Shown here: in pieces, positions 46,302-55,412 of the stretch
How the letters are laid out: each line of letters opens with the position of its first letter
Numbering within the stretch: the first letter of the stretch is position 1
Assembly: GCF_027125355.1 (NCBI RefSeq)
Contig: NZ_CP114052.1
Location: 496,001-560,000 of the forward strand
Origin: Peptostreptococcus equinus
Lineage (GTDB): Bacteria; Bacillota; Clostridia; Peptostreptococcales; Peptostreptococcaceae
DNA length: 64,000 nucleotides
Direction of reading: 5' to 3'
Notes under the pieces: model-generated
Databases searched by the model: none
Seen by the model: only the letters and a program-made list of their open reading frames with translations
What the model was told of the DNA's origin: nothing
Translations under genes and position numbers: made by a program

Positions 46302-46329
46302 AAACTGTGACATAAGTCACAGTTTTTTT
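46302..46329 (+). terminator. terminator after DUF523
   Basis: AAACTGTGAC (46302-46311) with GTCACAGTTT (46316-46325), four-base loop, then T run. Confidence 0.9.
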
Positions 46330-46400
46330 AAAATACAAATGATAATATAATCACAAATAAATATATAAGTAATCTAAATGGGTTATAAAGAGGAGATATT

Positions 46401-47165
46401 ATGTACGATATTACGATTGAAAAAATGACAAATGCAGCTAAGAAAAAAGCTGAAGTTTTAAAATCAAGTATTTTAAAATATTTGATTTCATCCGCATTTG
46501 CTGGTGCCTTCATTGGCATTGGTATTTTATTAATTTTTACTATTGGAAGTCAGCTAGGTAAAAGCCCAGCGACTAAAACAGTTATGGGGCTTGCATTTGG
46601 TATTGCACTTAATTTGGTAATTTTCACAGGTACAGATTTATTTACAGGTAACAACATGGTTATGACTGTCGGTACTATGAATAAAGGGACTAAATTATCT
46701 GACTTAATAAAAGTTTGGTGCACATCTTATATTGGAAACCTTATAGGAGCAATTATTTTAAGTTTTATATTTGTAGGAGCTGGATTTATGGCAAAAGGTC
46801 CATTGGCAGAATTTTTCTCAAATGCAGCACAAGCAAAAGCTTCTGGAACATTTATACAGTTATTTTACAAGGGAATTTTATGTAATATGCTTGTATGTCT
46901 AGCTGTTTTGATCACCTTTAGAACAGAAAATGATGTTGCTAAATTATTTATGACAGTATTTTGTTTATTTGCCTTCATAACAAGTGGTTTTGAGCACAGT
47001 ATAGCAAATATGACAGTTTATGCTGTACCCTTACTATCTGGAACTATGTCAAAAGTTACAATGGCTATGGCAATACACAATCTAGTGCCAGTTACACTAG
47101 GAAATGTAGTTGGGGGAGCAATAATTATGGGCTTAGGTTCTTATTCATTAAAAAGTAAAAATTGA
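46401..47165 (+). CDS. formate/nitrite transporter family channel
   Basis: 254 residues with six membrane segments and FNT features: SSAFAGAFIGIGILL, LVIFTGTDLFTGNN, GILCNMLVCLAV, SGFEHSIANM and the central His in AIHNLVPVTLGN. It moves small monovalent anions (formate, nitrite or hydrosulfide) across the membrane; FocA-like formate export would suit fermentation. RBS GAGGAG. The substrate cannot be told from these motifs. Its stop codon lies in a 60-bp perfect palindrome. Confidence 0.9.
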   Translation: MYDITIEKMTNAAKKKAEVLKSSILKYLISSAFAGAFIGIGILLIFTIGSQLGKSPATKTVMGLAFGIALNLVIFTGTDLFTGNNMVMTVGTMNKGTKLSDLIKVWCTSYIGNLIGAIILSFIFVGAGFMAKGPLAEFFSNAAQAKASGTFIQLFYKGILCNMLVCLAVLITFRTENDVAKLFMTVFCLFAFITSGFEHSIANMTVYAVPLLSGTMSKVTMAMAIHNLVPVTLGNVVGGAIIMGLGSYSLKSKN

Positions 47166-47221
47166 ATTAAAATAATAAAGGTAACTAAGATATCTTAGTT
47201 ACCTTTATTATTTTAATTCAA
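47162..47221. terminator. 60-bp perfect palindrome at the end of the FNT gene
   Basis: 47162-47191 is the exact reverse complement of 47192-47221, centre GATATC, no loop. The arm begins within the stop codon region. A-rich and T-rich arms make it a likely bidirectional terminator. Confidence 0.88.
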
Positions 47222-47382
47222 GACTTTATATAAATATTCAATTTTATATAATAAATAAATATTAAAAGTCTTGGAATATAAAGTGATATAAAGTAAAATT
47301 ATATTATGTAAATCAAAAAAATTTACTTTCCATGAATATATAACAGTATAAAAGTCAGTTTCTAAATGCGAGGAGGATGTTG

Positions 47383-47871
47383 ATGACTGATATAAATATT
47401 ATTGAAGATTATGATAAAAAAGAACAAATAAGAACTTTACTATCTGAATATATCAGTGAAATAATAAGTAGCGATGACAGCATAAAAAAAGTATTGAGGT
47501 TTCAAAATTTTGAAGAAGAATTTAATAATCTTGAAAAGAAGTATTATCCGCCAAATGGAAAAATTTTTATTGCTTACTATAAGAATGAATTAGCAGGATG
47601 TGTAGCTATTACTAAGTTAGATATGGATAAATGCGAATTGAAAAGACTTTATGTTAGGCCAAAATATAGAAGTAAAAAATTAGGATATAAATTAATATTT
47701 CACGCAATAGAAGAAGCAAAAAAATTACATTATAAATCAATATACTTAGATTCAATCAAAGGGGTTATGGATAAAGGAATTAGACTTTATGAGAGTATGG
47801 GTTTTGAATATACATACAATTATAATGGCAGCTCCATAAAGAAAATAATTCATATGAAACTAAATTTATAA
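47383..47871 (+). CDS. GNAT-family N-acetyltransferase
   Basis: 162 residues from ATG 47383 (AGGAGG about six bases upstream; a TTG two codons earlier is too close). AGCVAITKLDMDKCELKRLYVRPKYRSKKLGYKLI is the acetyl-CoA motif (motif A, RSKKLG standing for the usual R/QxxGxG/A), and LYESMGF is the C-terminal motif. Substrate unknown. Only 19 bp separate it from the DUF4178 gene, so it is probably the first gene of the six-gene cassette, but it could also be an independent neighbour. Confidence 0.85.
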   Translation: MTDINIIEDYDKKEQIRTLLSEYISEIISSDDSIKKVLRFQNFEEEFNNLEKKYYPPNGKIFIAYYKNELAGCVAITKLDMDKCELKRLYVRPKYRSKKLGYKLIFHAIEEAKKLHYKSIYLDSIKGVMDKGIRLYESMGFEYTYNYNGSSIKKIIHMKLNL

Positions 47872-47890
47872 AAAGAAGGGAGGAGCGTAT

Positions 47891-48997
47891 TTGATAAATT
47901 TCGACATAGGAAATATATTAAAAATAGAAGGTATAAAATGCACAATTATTGGAAAAATTATATATAAAAATACAAAAGACAGTAATAAATGGACAGATTA
48001 TAGATTGCAAACTAAAGAAGGTGAGCAATGGTTAAGTGTTGATGATATTTGTAAAGAATATAGTATATCGAGACCTTCTTATCTTCAAAATGGACAGATT
48101 CGTAATGAATGGAAGAAAGTAGATGAAGGAAATCAAGTTGTAGTATATGCCGATGGAGATGTAGATGTTGATTCTGGAGAATATTCAGAGTTTGTAGAAT
48201 ATGAAGATGAAGAGGGTAAGAAAACTTTTTCTCTTGAAATATGGGAAGATGGCACTGAGATATCAGAAGGACATTACGTAGAAGAAAAAGATATTATTTT
48301 ACTAAAAGAACAATCACATAAAGGTATATTAGAAAAGATACCTTGGGGATTAATTTTAGCAGCAATTATATTTTTGGGTGCTCCTATATTTGATTTATTG
48401 GGACCTAAAATAGATGATGTATTTGGTCTAACACCAACAATTGAAGAACATTTGAAAAATGGACCAAATTATGAATATGTAACTTCACTCACTGGCGAAA
48501 ACAAAGAGAAAGCAAATATTTATAAAGAAACAGATACAAATGGTGCAGGAACAGATAGCGAGATAAAAAAAGTAACTACTGATTTAATTGATGCTATAAA
48601 TGGTAAAACTGAATCTGTAACAGATAATGGTCTTAGTGGAGCAAATTCGAGTACAAGTATACTTACAAAAAAAGAATATTGTATAGTATACCATCCAGAA
48701 GATAAACCATCTGAGACATATATACAGGTTTCTAACAGAGAATATGCCTATGGAACAAAGGCTAAACCATATCACTCAAATTATAATACTTTTTTATGGT
48801 ATACAGGTAACTATCATAAATATGCTTATCCAACGGATTCTAAAAAATTCAAATCAGAATCTCCATATAGGACTTATAAGGGACCTATAGTACAGGATAT
48901 GGGTAATGGATACTTTGATACATATTCAAGTTCAGTGAGACAATCAAGTACAAGCAGTAGATCATCATCAGGTGGTGGACTAAGTAGTGGTAAATAA
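47891..48997 (+). CDS. DUF4178-domain membrane protein
   Basis: 368 residues, TTG start after GGGAGG. The N-terminal about 135 residues form a DUF4178 beta-rich domain (GNILKIEGIKCTIIGKIIY, WTDYRLQTKEGEQWLSVDD, EYSEFVEYEDEEGKK). One membrane helix (IPWGLILAAIIFLGAPIFDLL, about 150-170) follows, then an extracytoplasmic part with tyrosine-rich segments and a low-complexity Ser/Gly tail (SSTSSRSSSGGGLSSGK). DUF4178 genes are known to travel with DUF350 and spermidine-synthase-like genes. Role unproven; 14 bp before DUF350. Confidence 0.85.
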   Translation: MINFDIGNILKIEGIKCTIIGKIIYKNTKDSNKWTDYRLQTKEGEQWLSVDDICKEYSISRPSYLQNGQIRNEWKKVDEGNQVVVYADGDVDVDSGEYSEFVEYEDEEGKKTFSLEIWEDGTEISEGHYVEEKDIILLKEQSHKGILEKIPWGLILAAIIFLGAPIFDLLGPKIDDVFGLTPTIEEHLKNGPNYEYVTSLTGENKEKANIYKETDTNGAGTDSEIKKVTTDLIDAINGKTESVTDNGLSGANSSTSILTKKEYCIVYHPEDKPSETYIQVSNREYAYGTKAKPYHSNYNTFLWYTGNYHKYAYPTDSKKFKSESPYRTYKGPIVQDMGNGYFDTYSSSVRQSSTSSRSSSGGGLSSGK

Positions 48998-49011
48998 ATT
49001 AGGAGGGTAAA

Positions 49012-49437
49012 ATGTTTGGAACAATGTTAGAATTAGTAGTTTATGTTTTGGTAGGAATAGTAGTAATGTTAGCTGGATATTTCCTTATAGATTTTATAGT
49101 GCCTTGTGATTTTCCAAAAGAATTGAAAGATGGAAATAAGGCTGTAGGTTGGGTTTCAGCAGGAATATATATAGGTCTTGGAACTATAATACATTTTGCT
49201 ATAAAGACACTTACAATTGCCAATAAAGCTCCAGAGCTAATAAATGGAGTATTAGATACAGTAGTATATTCAGTAGCTGGAATAGTATTTTTTATTGCAG
49301 CGTATTTTTTAATAGATATCGTAAATAAAAAATATAATTTCAATGTAGAATTAGAGGCTAGAAATGAGGCAATAGGAATTACTGTTTTTGGTATTTTTAT
49401 AGGGATTGCCTTGATAGTTGGTGGAGTAATAGCCTAG
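49012..49437 (+). CDS. DUF350 membrane protein
   Basis: 141 residues, four membrane helices arranged as two similar halves: AGYFLIDFIVPCDFPKELKDGNKAVGW and AAYFLIDIVNKKYNFNVELEARNEAIGI. This duplication is the DUF350 (YjfL-like) signature. RBS AGGAGG. It lies between DUF4178 and the aminopropyltransferase-like gene with very short gaps. It is probably a partner in the membrane for one or both. No transport or enzymatic activity can be read from the sequence. Confidence 0.88.
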   Translation: MFGTMLELVVYVLVGIVVMLAGYFLIDFIVPCDFPKELKDGNKAVGWVSAGIYIGLGTIIHFAIKTLTIANKAPELINGVLDTVVYSVAGIVFFIAAYFLIDIVNKKYNFNVELEARNEAIGITVFGIFIGIALIVGGVIA

Positions 49438-49452
49438 TTAGGAAGTAAAAAA

Positions 49453-50958
49453 ATGTCAAAGAAATACAAAATTTTAATGCTTACAACACTTGTTATATCT
49501 GGTTGTTCGGTATGTTATGAACTGATAATAAGTGCAGTTAGCTCATATTTATTAGGAAATAGTACTTTACAATATTCTATAACTATTGGTTTATATATGT
49601 GTGCTTTAGGCCTGGGATCATATATATCTAGATTTTTCACAAAAAACTTATTCAATAGTTTGGTTAAAATAGAGCTTTTGATTGGTTTAGTAGGTGGATT
49701 TAGTGCTTTATGCCTATTTTTGGCTAATTTATATATAGTGTCATATGATATTGTAATGTACTTATTAATTATATCGATTGGTACATTAGCAGGTGCTGAA
49801 ATACCAATTATTGCAAGGATTATTGAAAATGATGAAAATAATTTGAAACTTACCTTATCATCACTATTTAGTTTTGATTATATAGGAGGACTGTTAGGGT
49901 CAATAGCTTTTCCATTATTGCTTTTACCAAAATTAGGGTATTTTGCAACTGCATTTTTATGTGGTTTTTTGAATATAAGTGCAGCAATAATAATAATATA
50001 CAAGTATTGGAATAAGATAGACAATGTTAAATTTTATAAAGTTTTGGCATCTACATTAGCTATATCTATGGCTATAGGTATGGTATTTGCTGAAAATATA
50101 TCTAAAGTTATTGAAGGTGGTCTATACAGAGATAAAATAATATTAATTGAGCAGACTAAATATCAAAAAATTGTCATGACGAAGCATAAGGATGACATTA
50201 GATTATATATAGATGGCAATTGCCAGTTTTCTACAGATGATGAATATAGATATCATGAGGCACTCGTTCATGTACCAATGTCAAAAGTAAAAAATAAAAA
50301 TAATATATTAATATTAGGTGGTGGAGATGGATTAGCTGTTAGAGAGGTATTAAAATATAATGTTAAATCTATAGATTTAGTTGATTTAGATGCTGAAATG
50401 ATAAAGATTTGTAGCACTGATAAAAATATCACAGATATAAATAAAAATAGTCTAAAAAGTAAAAAATTAAAGATATATAGTCAAGACGCATATAAATATC
50501 TTGAAAGTAATAAAAAAAAATATGATTTGGTAATTGTTGATTTGCCTGATCCTAATTCTGAGTCATTGAATAAGCTTTATTCAAATGTTTTTTATAGACT
50601 TTGCAAAAAATCTATGAATAATGATGCAATTATGGTTGTACAATCTACTAGTCCATATTATGCAACCAAAGCATTTTGGTCTATTAATAAAACTATAGAA
50701 AGTGAAGGATTTAATGTAAAACCATATCATGTTCAAGTACCAGCATTTGGTGATTGGGGATTTAATATGGGATCAATGAATAAGATAGATAATAATTTTA
50801 AGATTGAAAAACAAACGAGATTCTTATCTAATGAAAATATAAATTCAATATTTACCTTTGCAAAAGATGAAAAAAATACAAATGTAGAAATAAACAGGTT
50901 AACAAAACCAGTTTTAATGCAATATTATAATAATGCTGTAGAGAATTGGAATCAATAA
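49453..50958 (+). CDS. membrane-fused aminopropyltransferase (spermidine synthase-like)
   Basis: 501 residues. About seven hydrophobic segments fill residues 1-215 (ISGCSVCYELIISAVSSYLLGNSTL, SIGTLAGAEIPII). The soluble C-terminal half is a spermidine-synthase-type Rossmann domain: YQKIVMTKH, LYIDGNCQFSTDDEYRYHEALVH, LILGGGDGLAVREVLKY, VDLDAEMIK, LVIVDLPDPN, SNVFYRLC. It would transfer aminopropyl from decarboxylated SAM, or a related group, near the membrane. No SAM decarboxylase (speD) is in the window. It starts 15 bp after DUF350. Confidence 0.88.
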   Translation: MSKKYKILMLTTLVISGCSVCYELIISAVSSYLLGNSTLQYSITIGLYMCALGLGSYISRFFTKNLFNSLVKIELLIGLVGGFSALCLFLANLYIVSYDIVMYLLIISIGTLAGAEIPIIARIIENDENNLKLTLSSLFSFDYIGGLLGSIAFPLLLLPKLGYFATAFLCGFLNISAAIIIIYKYWNKIDNVKFYKVLASTLAISMAIGMVFAENISKVIEGGLYRDKIILIEQTKYQKIVMTKHKDDIRLYIDGNCQFSTDDEYRYHEALVHVPMSKVKNKNNILILGGGDGLAVREVLKYNVKSIDLVDLDAEMIKICSTDKNITDINKNSLKSKKLKIYSQDAYKYLESNKKKYDLVIVDLPDPNSESLNKLYSNVFYRLCKKSMNNDAIMVVQSTSPYYATKAFWSINKTIESEGFNVKPYHVQVPAFGDWGFNMGSMNKIDNNFKIEKQTRFLSNENINSIFTFAKDEKNTNVEINRLTKPVLMQYYNNAVENWNQ

Positions 50959-50981
50959 ATTTATTTTGAACGGAGAATTGT

Positions 50982-51296
50982 ATGGGAAATTATAAAATTG
51001 AAGCTTTGTGGGATTGTTCATACTGTGGCACTAATGGAATATTAGGTAGACACCAAGTTTGTCCTAATTGTGGACATGGTAGAGATCAAGATGTGAAATT
51101 CTATTTGCCAGAAATTATAGATGAGAGTGCAGCAGTAGATGAGTCAAAAACTCATATTAGTAAAGGTCCTGATTGGATGTGTAGTTATTGTGATAATTAT
51201 AATAGCTCTGATGCTAATTTTTGTGTAAGTTGTGGGGCATCTAAAGAAGAAAGTGAAAAAAATTATTTCCAGATTCAAAGAGAAAGAGGTAAATAA
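50982..51296 (+). CDS. small double zinc-ribbon protein (RanBP2-like fingers)
   Basis: 104 residues with two zinc-binding modules: WDCSYCGTNGILGRHQVCPNCG (about 9-30) and WMCSYCDNYNSSDANFCVSCG (about 66-86). Each has W-x-C-x2-C...C-x2-C spacing like RanBP2/Znf fingers, joined by an acidic linker. RBS CGGAG. Its stop (TAA) shares a base with the ATG of the next gene, indicating translational coupling. It may be a protein- or RNA-binding adaptor of the cassette; no specific partner is known. Confidence 0.82.
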   Translation: MGNYKIEALWDCSYCGTNGILGRHQVCPNCGHGRDQDVKFYLPEIIDESAAVDESKTHISKGPDWMCSYCDNYNSSDANFCVSCGASKEESEKNYFQIQRERGK

Positions 51297-52276
51297 TGAT
51301 AAAAGACAAAATTAAAATAGCTAATATTGAACTAAATGGAAGAATTATAATGCCTGCAATTGCTACAGCTAAGAGTACTTCAGATGGAAAAGTAACGCAA
51401 GATTTAATCGATTATTATGAATCTAGAGCAAAGAATGATAATGTTGCTATGATTATTACTGAACATGCTTATATTTCTAAAGAAGGCCAGGCTAGTCCAA
51501 ATATGATGTCAATATCGGATGATTCGGATATTGAAGGTATTAGAAAAATAGCTGATATTATACATAAATATGGGAAAAAAGCTATATTTCAAATAAACCA
51601 TGCTGGTAGTGAAGCCTTTTATGATATTGTGAAGGATGAAATAGTGTCTCCAAGTGGCATAAGTGTTCCAGGTTGTAAGAATGATAAAGGTTTTATAAAA
51701 TCAAAAGCATTGAGCGAAGAAGACATTAAAGTGTTGATAGATAAATATGCTAAGGCTTCCTTAAGAGCAAAAAATGCAGGTTATGACGGAGTTGAAATAC
51801 ACTCTACGCATGGTTATCTGCTTAATGAATTTTATTCTCCTATAACTAATAAAAGAAAAGATCAATATGGAGGCTCTATAGAGAAAAGAATAAATATACA
51901 CAGGCAAGTTATTAGAGCTGTAAGAAAAGCTGTAGGTGAAGATTATTTGATTTCACTTAGGCTTGGAGCTAATGACTACGTAAAGGGAGGCTCTACTATT
52001 GAAGACGCTGTATATGCATGTAAGGTTTTTGAGAAAGAAGGAGTAAATCTGATTGATATTTCTGGTGGCCTGTGCGGAATAAAAAATCCTAATGATTCAA
52101 ATCCAGGTTACTTTAAAGATGCTTCAAAGGCAGTTAAAGATGTAGTATCAATACCAGTAATTCTTACTGGTGGAGTTAGTACTTTAGAGCAAGCAGAAGA
52201 TTTGCTACAAGATGAACAAGCAGATTTAATAGGTATAGGTAGGTCTTTATGGAAAGATCCAAATTGGGAACTATAA
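51296..52276 (+). CDS. NADH:flavin oxidoreductase, old yellow enzyme family
   Basis: 326 residues, a full FMN TIM barrel: GRIIMPAIATAKSTSDGKVT, QINHAGSEA, AGYDGVEIHSTHGYLLNEFYSP, RKDQYGGSIEKR, LTGGVSTLEQAEDLL, IGIGRSLWKDP. It lacks the extra C-terminal 4Fe-4S and NAD domains of the 2,4-dienoyl-CoA reductase type. It reduces activated C=C bonds or similar electrophiles with NAD(P)H. It is translationally coupled to the zinc-ribbon gene (overlap 1 base) and is the last gene of the cassette before a strong terminator. Confidence 0.9.
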   Translation: MIKDKIKIANIELNGRIIMPAIATAKSTSDGKVTQDLIDYYESRAKNDNVAMIITEHAYISKEGQASPNMMSISDDSDIEGIRKIADIIHKYGKKAIFQINHAGSEAFYDIVKDEIVSPSGISVPGCKNDKGFIKSKALSEEDIKVLIDKYAKASLRAKNAGYDGVEIHSTHGYLLNEFYSPITNKRKDQYGGSIEKRINIHRQVIRAVRKAVGEDYLISLRLGANDYVKGGSTIEDAVYACKVFEKEGVNLIDISGGLCGIKNPNDSNPGYFKDASKAVKDVVSIPVILTGGVSTLEQAEDLLQDEQADLIGIGRSLWKDPNWEL

Positions 52277-52291
52277 AAATTAATATATGTG

Positions 52292-52321
52292 AAAGGGACT
52301 CCAAATTTTTGGAGTCCCTTT
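52292..52321. terminator. convergent terminator between the OYE gene and adhE
   Basis: AAAGGGACTCCAA (from 52292) pairs with TTGGAGTCCCTTT (52309-52321), followed by T-rich sequence. Confidence 0.9.
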
Positions 52322-52348
52322 CTATTAAATTTATGAAAATTTATTGGG

Positions 52349-54982
52349 TTATCTACCGTAATATGCATCTAAATACATATTTTTTATCTCTTCAAATAAA
52401 GGATATCTTGGGTTTGCGCCTGTACACTGATCATCAAATGCCTGAATTGTCATTGCATCTAGATTATCTAAAAATGCTTTTTCATCTATACCAGCTTCTT
52501 TTATAGTAGCTGGTACACCAGTTTTTATTCTAAGTTCTTCTATGGCTTTTATTAGATTATCAACTGTTTCTCTATTGTCCTTTCCTGATTTTATACCACA
52601 GAATTTAGCAAATTCAGCGTATCTTTCGACACAATCAGGATATTTGTATTGAGAAAAAGTACCCATTTTTACTGGTGCCTCGGCACAGTTATATTTTATC
52701 ACATGTGTAATTAGCATAGCATTTGCTATACCGTGTTGTACATGATGGAATGCTCCTAATTTATGAGCCATTGAGTGGCATACTCCCAAGAATGCATTTG
52801 CAAATGCCATACCTGCCATGGTTGAAGCTATTGCCATTTTTTCTCTAGCTTTAGCATCTGTTTTACCATTTTTGTATGCCTGAGGGAGATATTCAAATAT
52901 AGTTTTTCCTGCTTGAAGTGCCAAGCCATCTGCTGGTTCAGTTCTCATAATTGAGGCATATGCTTCAAGTGCATGTGTAAGTGCATCAATACCAGAAGAT
53001 GCTGTCAATCTTGGTGGCATATCCATCATCATATCAGCATCTACTATTGCCATATTAGGAAGTAGTTCATAATCTGCTAAAGGATATTTAATTCCTTCTT
53101 CTTGGTCAGTTATTACGGCAAATGGAGTAACTTCAGAGCCAGTACCAGCAGAAGTAGCTATAGCACAGAAATAAGATTTTTCGCCCATCTTAGGGAAAGT
53201 GTATACTCTTTTTCTTATATCCATAAATGTCATGGCCATGTCTTTAAAGTCTGCTTCTGGATGTTCATACATTACCCACATAATTTTACCAGCATCCATT
53301 GCAGAACCACCACCAACAGCAATAATTAAATCTGGTTCGAAAGATTTCATTGCTTCAGCACCTTTATGTGCGCAGGCTAGGGTAGGATCTGGCTCAACTT
53401 CAAAAAATGTAGTATGTACGATGCCCATTTCGTCTAATTGATTAGTGATATTTTTTGTATATCCATTTTTATATAGGAAAGAGTCAGTTACTATAAAGGC
53501 TTTTTTCTTGTTCATTACGTCTTTAAATTCTTTCATAGCTACTGGTAGGCAGCCTTTCTTGAAGTAAACTTTTTCTGGAGCTCTAAACCAAAGCATGTTT
53601 TCTCTCCTTTCAGCTACAGTTTTAATATTTATTAGGTGTTTTACCCCTACGTTTTCAGATACAGAATTTCCTCCCCAAGATCCACAACCTAGAGTAAATG
53701 AAGGAGCAAGTTTGAAATTGTATAAATCACCGATACCACCTTGAGATGATGGAGTATTTACTACTATTCTGCAAGTTTTCATCGTATCTATAAATTTTTG
53801 TAGCTTATACTTGCAATTTAATGTATCTATATAAAGTGAAGAAGTATGACCGAGACCGCCTTGCTCAACTAAATGTTCAGCTTTATATACAGCTTCTTCA
53901 AAAGTTTTGTATTTATACATTGCTAATATAGGAGATAATTTCTCGTGGGCAAATGGTTCAGAAAAATTTGTTTCTTCTACTTGTGCTATTACTATTCTAG
54001 AATATTCCGGTATTTCTACACCTGCTAATTTACCTAATCTGTGAGGGCTTTGGCCAACTATTTTATTATTTAGCCCACCTTTTTCATTAAGTATTATTTT
54101 TCTGAATTTATCCAATTCATCATTTTTTAGAACATAAGCACCTCTATAAGTAAATTCGTCTAATATTTCTTTATAATCTTTTTCTGGTACTATAACTGAT
54201 TGTTCAGAAGCACAAATCATACCATTGTCAAAAGACTTTGAAAGTATGATTGAACTCACTGCTGTTTTATAATCTGCACTTTCATCAATAATAGCGGGTA
54301 CATTACCAGCACCAACGCCCACGGCTGGTTTACCAGAAGAATAAGCAGATTTTACCATGCCAGGTCCACCTGTGGCTAATATTAGGTCAGCTTCTTTCAT
54401 CAATTCAGCAGTTAACTCTATAGATGGTTGATCGACCCAAGCTATTATATCTTTTGGTGCACCTGCCTTCACTGCAGCATCTAATACGATCTTAGAGGCT
54501 GCTATAGTAGAATTTTTAGCTGTTGGGTGAGGAGATATTATTATTTCGTTTCTAGTTTTTAATGAAATTAAAGTTTTAAATATAGCTGTAGAAGTAGGGT
54601 TAGTGGTAGGAATTACAGCAGCTATTACACCAACTGGTTCTGCAATTTTTGTAATACCAAAAACATCATCTTTTTCAATCACACCACATGTTTGAGTATT
54701 TTTATATGCATTGTATGTGTATTCAGCTGCATAATTGTTTTTTATAACTTTATCTTCAGTTACACCCATATCAGTTTCTTCATTGGCTTTTATGGCAAGC
54801 TCAACACGTTTGTGATTTGCAGCCAATGCTGCTTCTTTAAAAATTTTGTCAACTTGTTCTTGTGTAAATGATGCAAATTGCTTTTGAGCTTCTCTAACCT
54901 TTTCAAGCCTTCGTTCAAATGTTTTTAAATCATTTACAATAAATTCTTCCTCATCAATTAAGTTTTTCTTTTCTTCTGTCAT
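52349..54982 (-). CDS. adhE: bifunctional acetaldehyde-CoA/alcohol dehydrogenase AdhE
   Basis: 877 residues. The N-terminal aldehyde dehydrogenase half (about 1-440; PTTNPTSTAIFKTLI, catalytic Cys in DNGMICASEQS, HEKLSPILAMY) turns acetyl-CoA into acetaldehyde. The C-terminal iron-type alcohol dehydrogenase half (IAVGGGSAMDAGKIMW, ATSAGTGSEVTPF, GIDALTHALEAY, iron ligands in GVCHSMAHKLGAFHHVQHG) makes ethanol. RBS GGAGG before ATG 54982. It re-oxidises NADH in fermentation and normally forms spirosomes. It has its own long upstream region. Confidence 0.97.
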   Translation of the reverse strand: MTEEKKNLIDEEEFIVNDLKTFERRLEKVREAQKQFASFTQEQVDKIFKEAALAANHKRVELAIKANEETDMGVTEDKVIKNNYAAEYTYNAYKNTQTCGVIEKDDVFGITKIAEPVGVIAAVIPTTNPTSTAIFKTLISLKTRNEIIISPHPTAKNSTIAASKIVLDAAVKAGAPKDIIAWVDQPSIELTAELMKEADLILATGGPGMVKSAYSSGKPAVGVGAGNVPAIIDESADYKTAVSSIILSKSFDNGMICASEQSVIVPEKDYKEILDEFTYRGAYVLKNDELDKFRKIILNEKGGLNNKIVGQSPHRLGKLAGVEIPEYSRIVIAQVEETNFSEPFAHEKLSPILAMYKYKTFEEAVYKAEHLVEQGGLGHTSSLYIDTLNCKYKLQKFIDTMKTCRIVVNTPSSQGGIGDLYNFKLAPSFTLGCGSWGGNSVSENVGVKHLINIKTVAERRENMLWFRAPEKVYFKKGCLPVAMKEFKDVMNKKKAFIVTDSFLYKNGYTKNITNQLDEMGIVHTTFFEVEPDPTLACAHKGAEAMKSFEPDLIIAVGGGSAMDAGKIMWVMYEHPEADFKDMAMTFMDIRKRVYTFPKMGEKSYFCAIATSAGTGSEVTPFAVITDQEEGIKYPLADYELLPNMAIVDADMMMDMPPRLTASSGIDALTHALEAYASIMRTEPADGLALQAGKTIFEYLPQAYKNGKTDAKAREKMAIASTMAGMAFANAFLGVCHSMAHKLGAFHHVQHGIANAMLITHVIKYNCAEAPVKMGTFSQYKYPDCVERYAEFAKFCGIKSGKDNRETVDNLIKAIEELRIKTGVPATIKEAGIDEKAFLDNLDAMTIQAFDDQCTGANPRYPLFEEIKNMYLDAYYGR

Positions 54983-55412
54983 TTTTATAACCTCCTATTA
55001 AATAAAAAATCGTTCGTTTATTAATTAACATAATTATATTACTAGAGTGTGCAAAAGTCAACAATAAAAATGTGTATTCAATTGTATGACTATATATAAA
55101 TAATAATATATGAGCATACAAATAATTAATCTTAGTCAATATTGAGTACGTATTTATATAATTAAAAAAACTGTATTGTTTTGGATAAAATTTTGTGGAA
55201 AATAATGTTTAAAAATAAACATAAATAGTTATTAAAATAACGTTTTAACAAAACTAATTCTATTATCAAGATATTTATTTTTTAAAATTAATTTATTTTT
55301 TATATTTGTTCAAGACTGTAAACATTAAATATAAGTAATAAAATTTAAAAACAAGTAAATTATAATAAAAAAATGATATAATTGATATATAAATAATAGA
55401 TAGGAGGTAACT
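54983..55412. other. divergent intergenic region adhE / FUSC gene
   Basis: Very AT-rich 430 bp with promoters expected for both directions. GTTTTAACAAA (about 55243-55253) resembles half of a Rex (NADH-sensing) site, which would suit adhE, but the other half is poor. GGAGGT before 55413 is the FUSC gene RBS. No ORF recognised. Confidence 0.4.

Noticed and set aside
55200..55270. Rex operator controlling adhE
   Set aside because: Only one half resembles TTAACAA; the other half is not a credible match, so not listed as a site.
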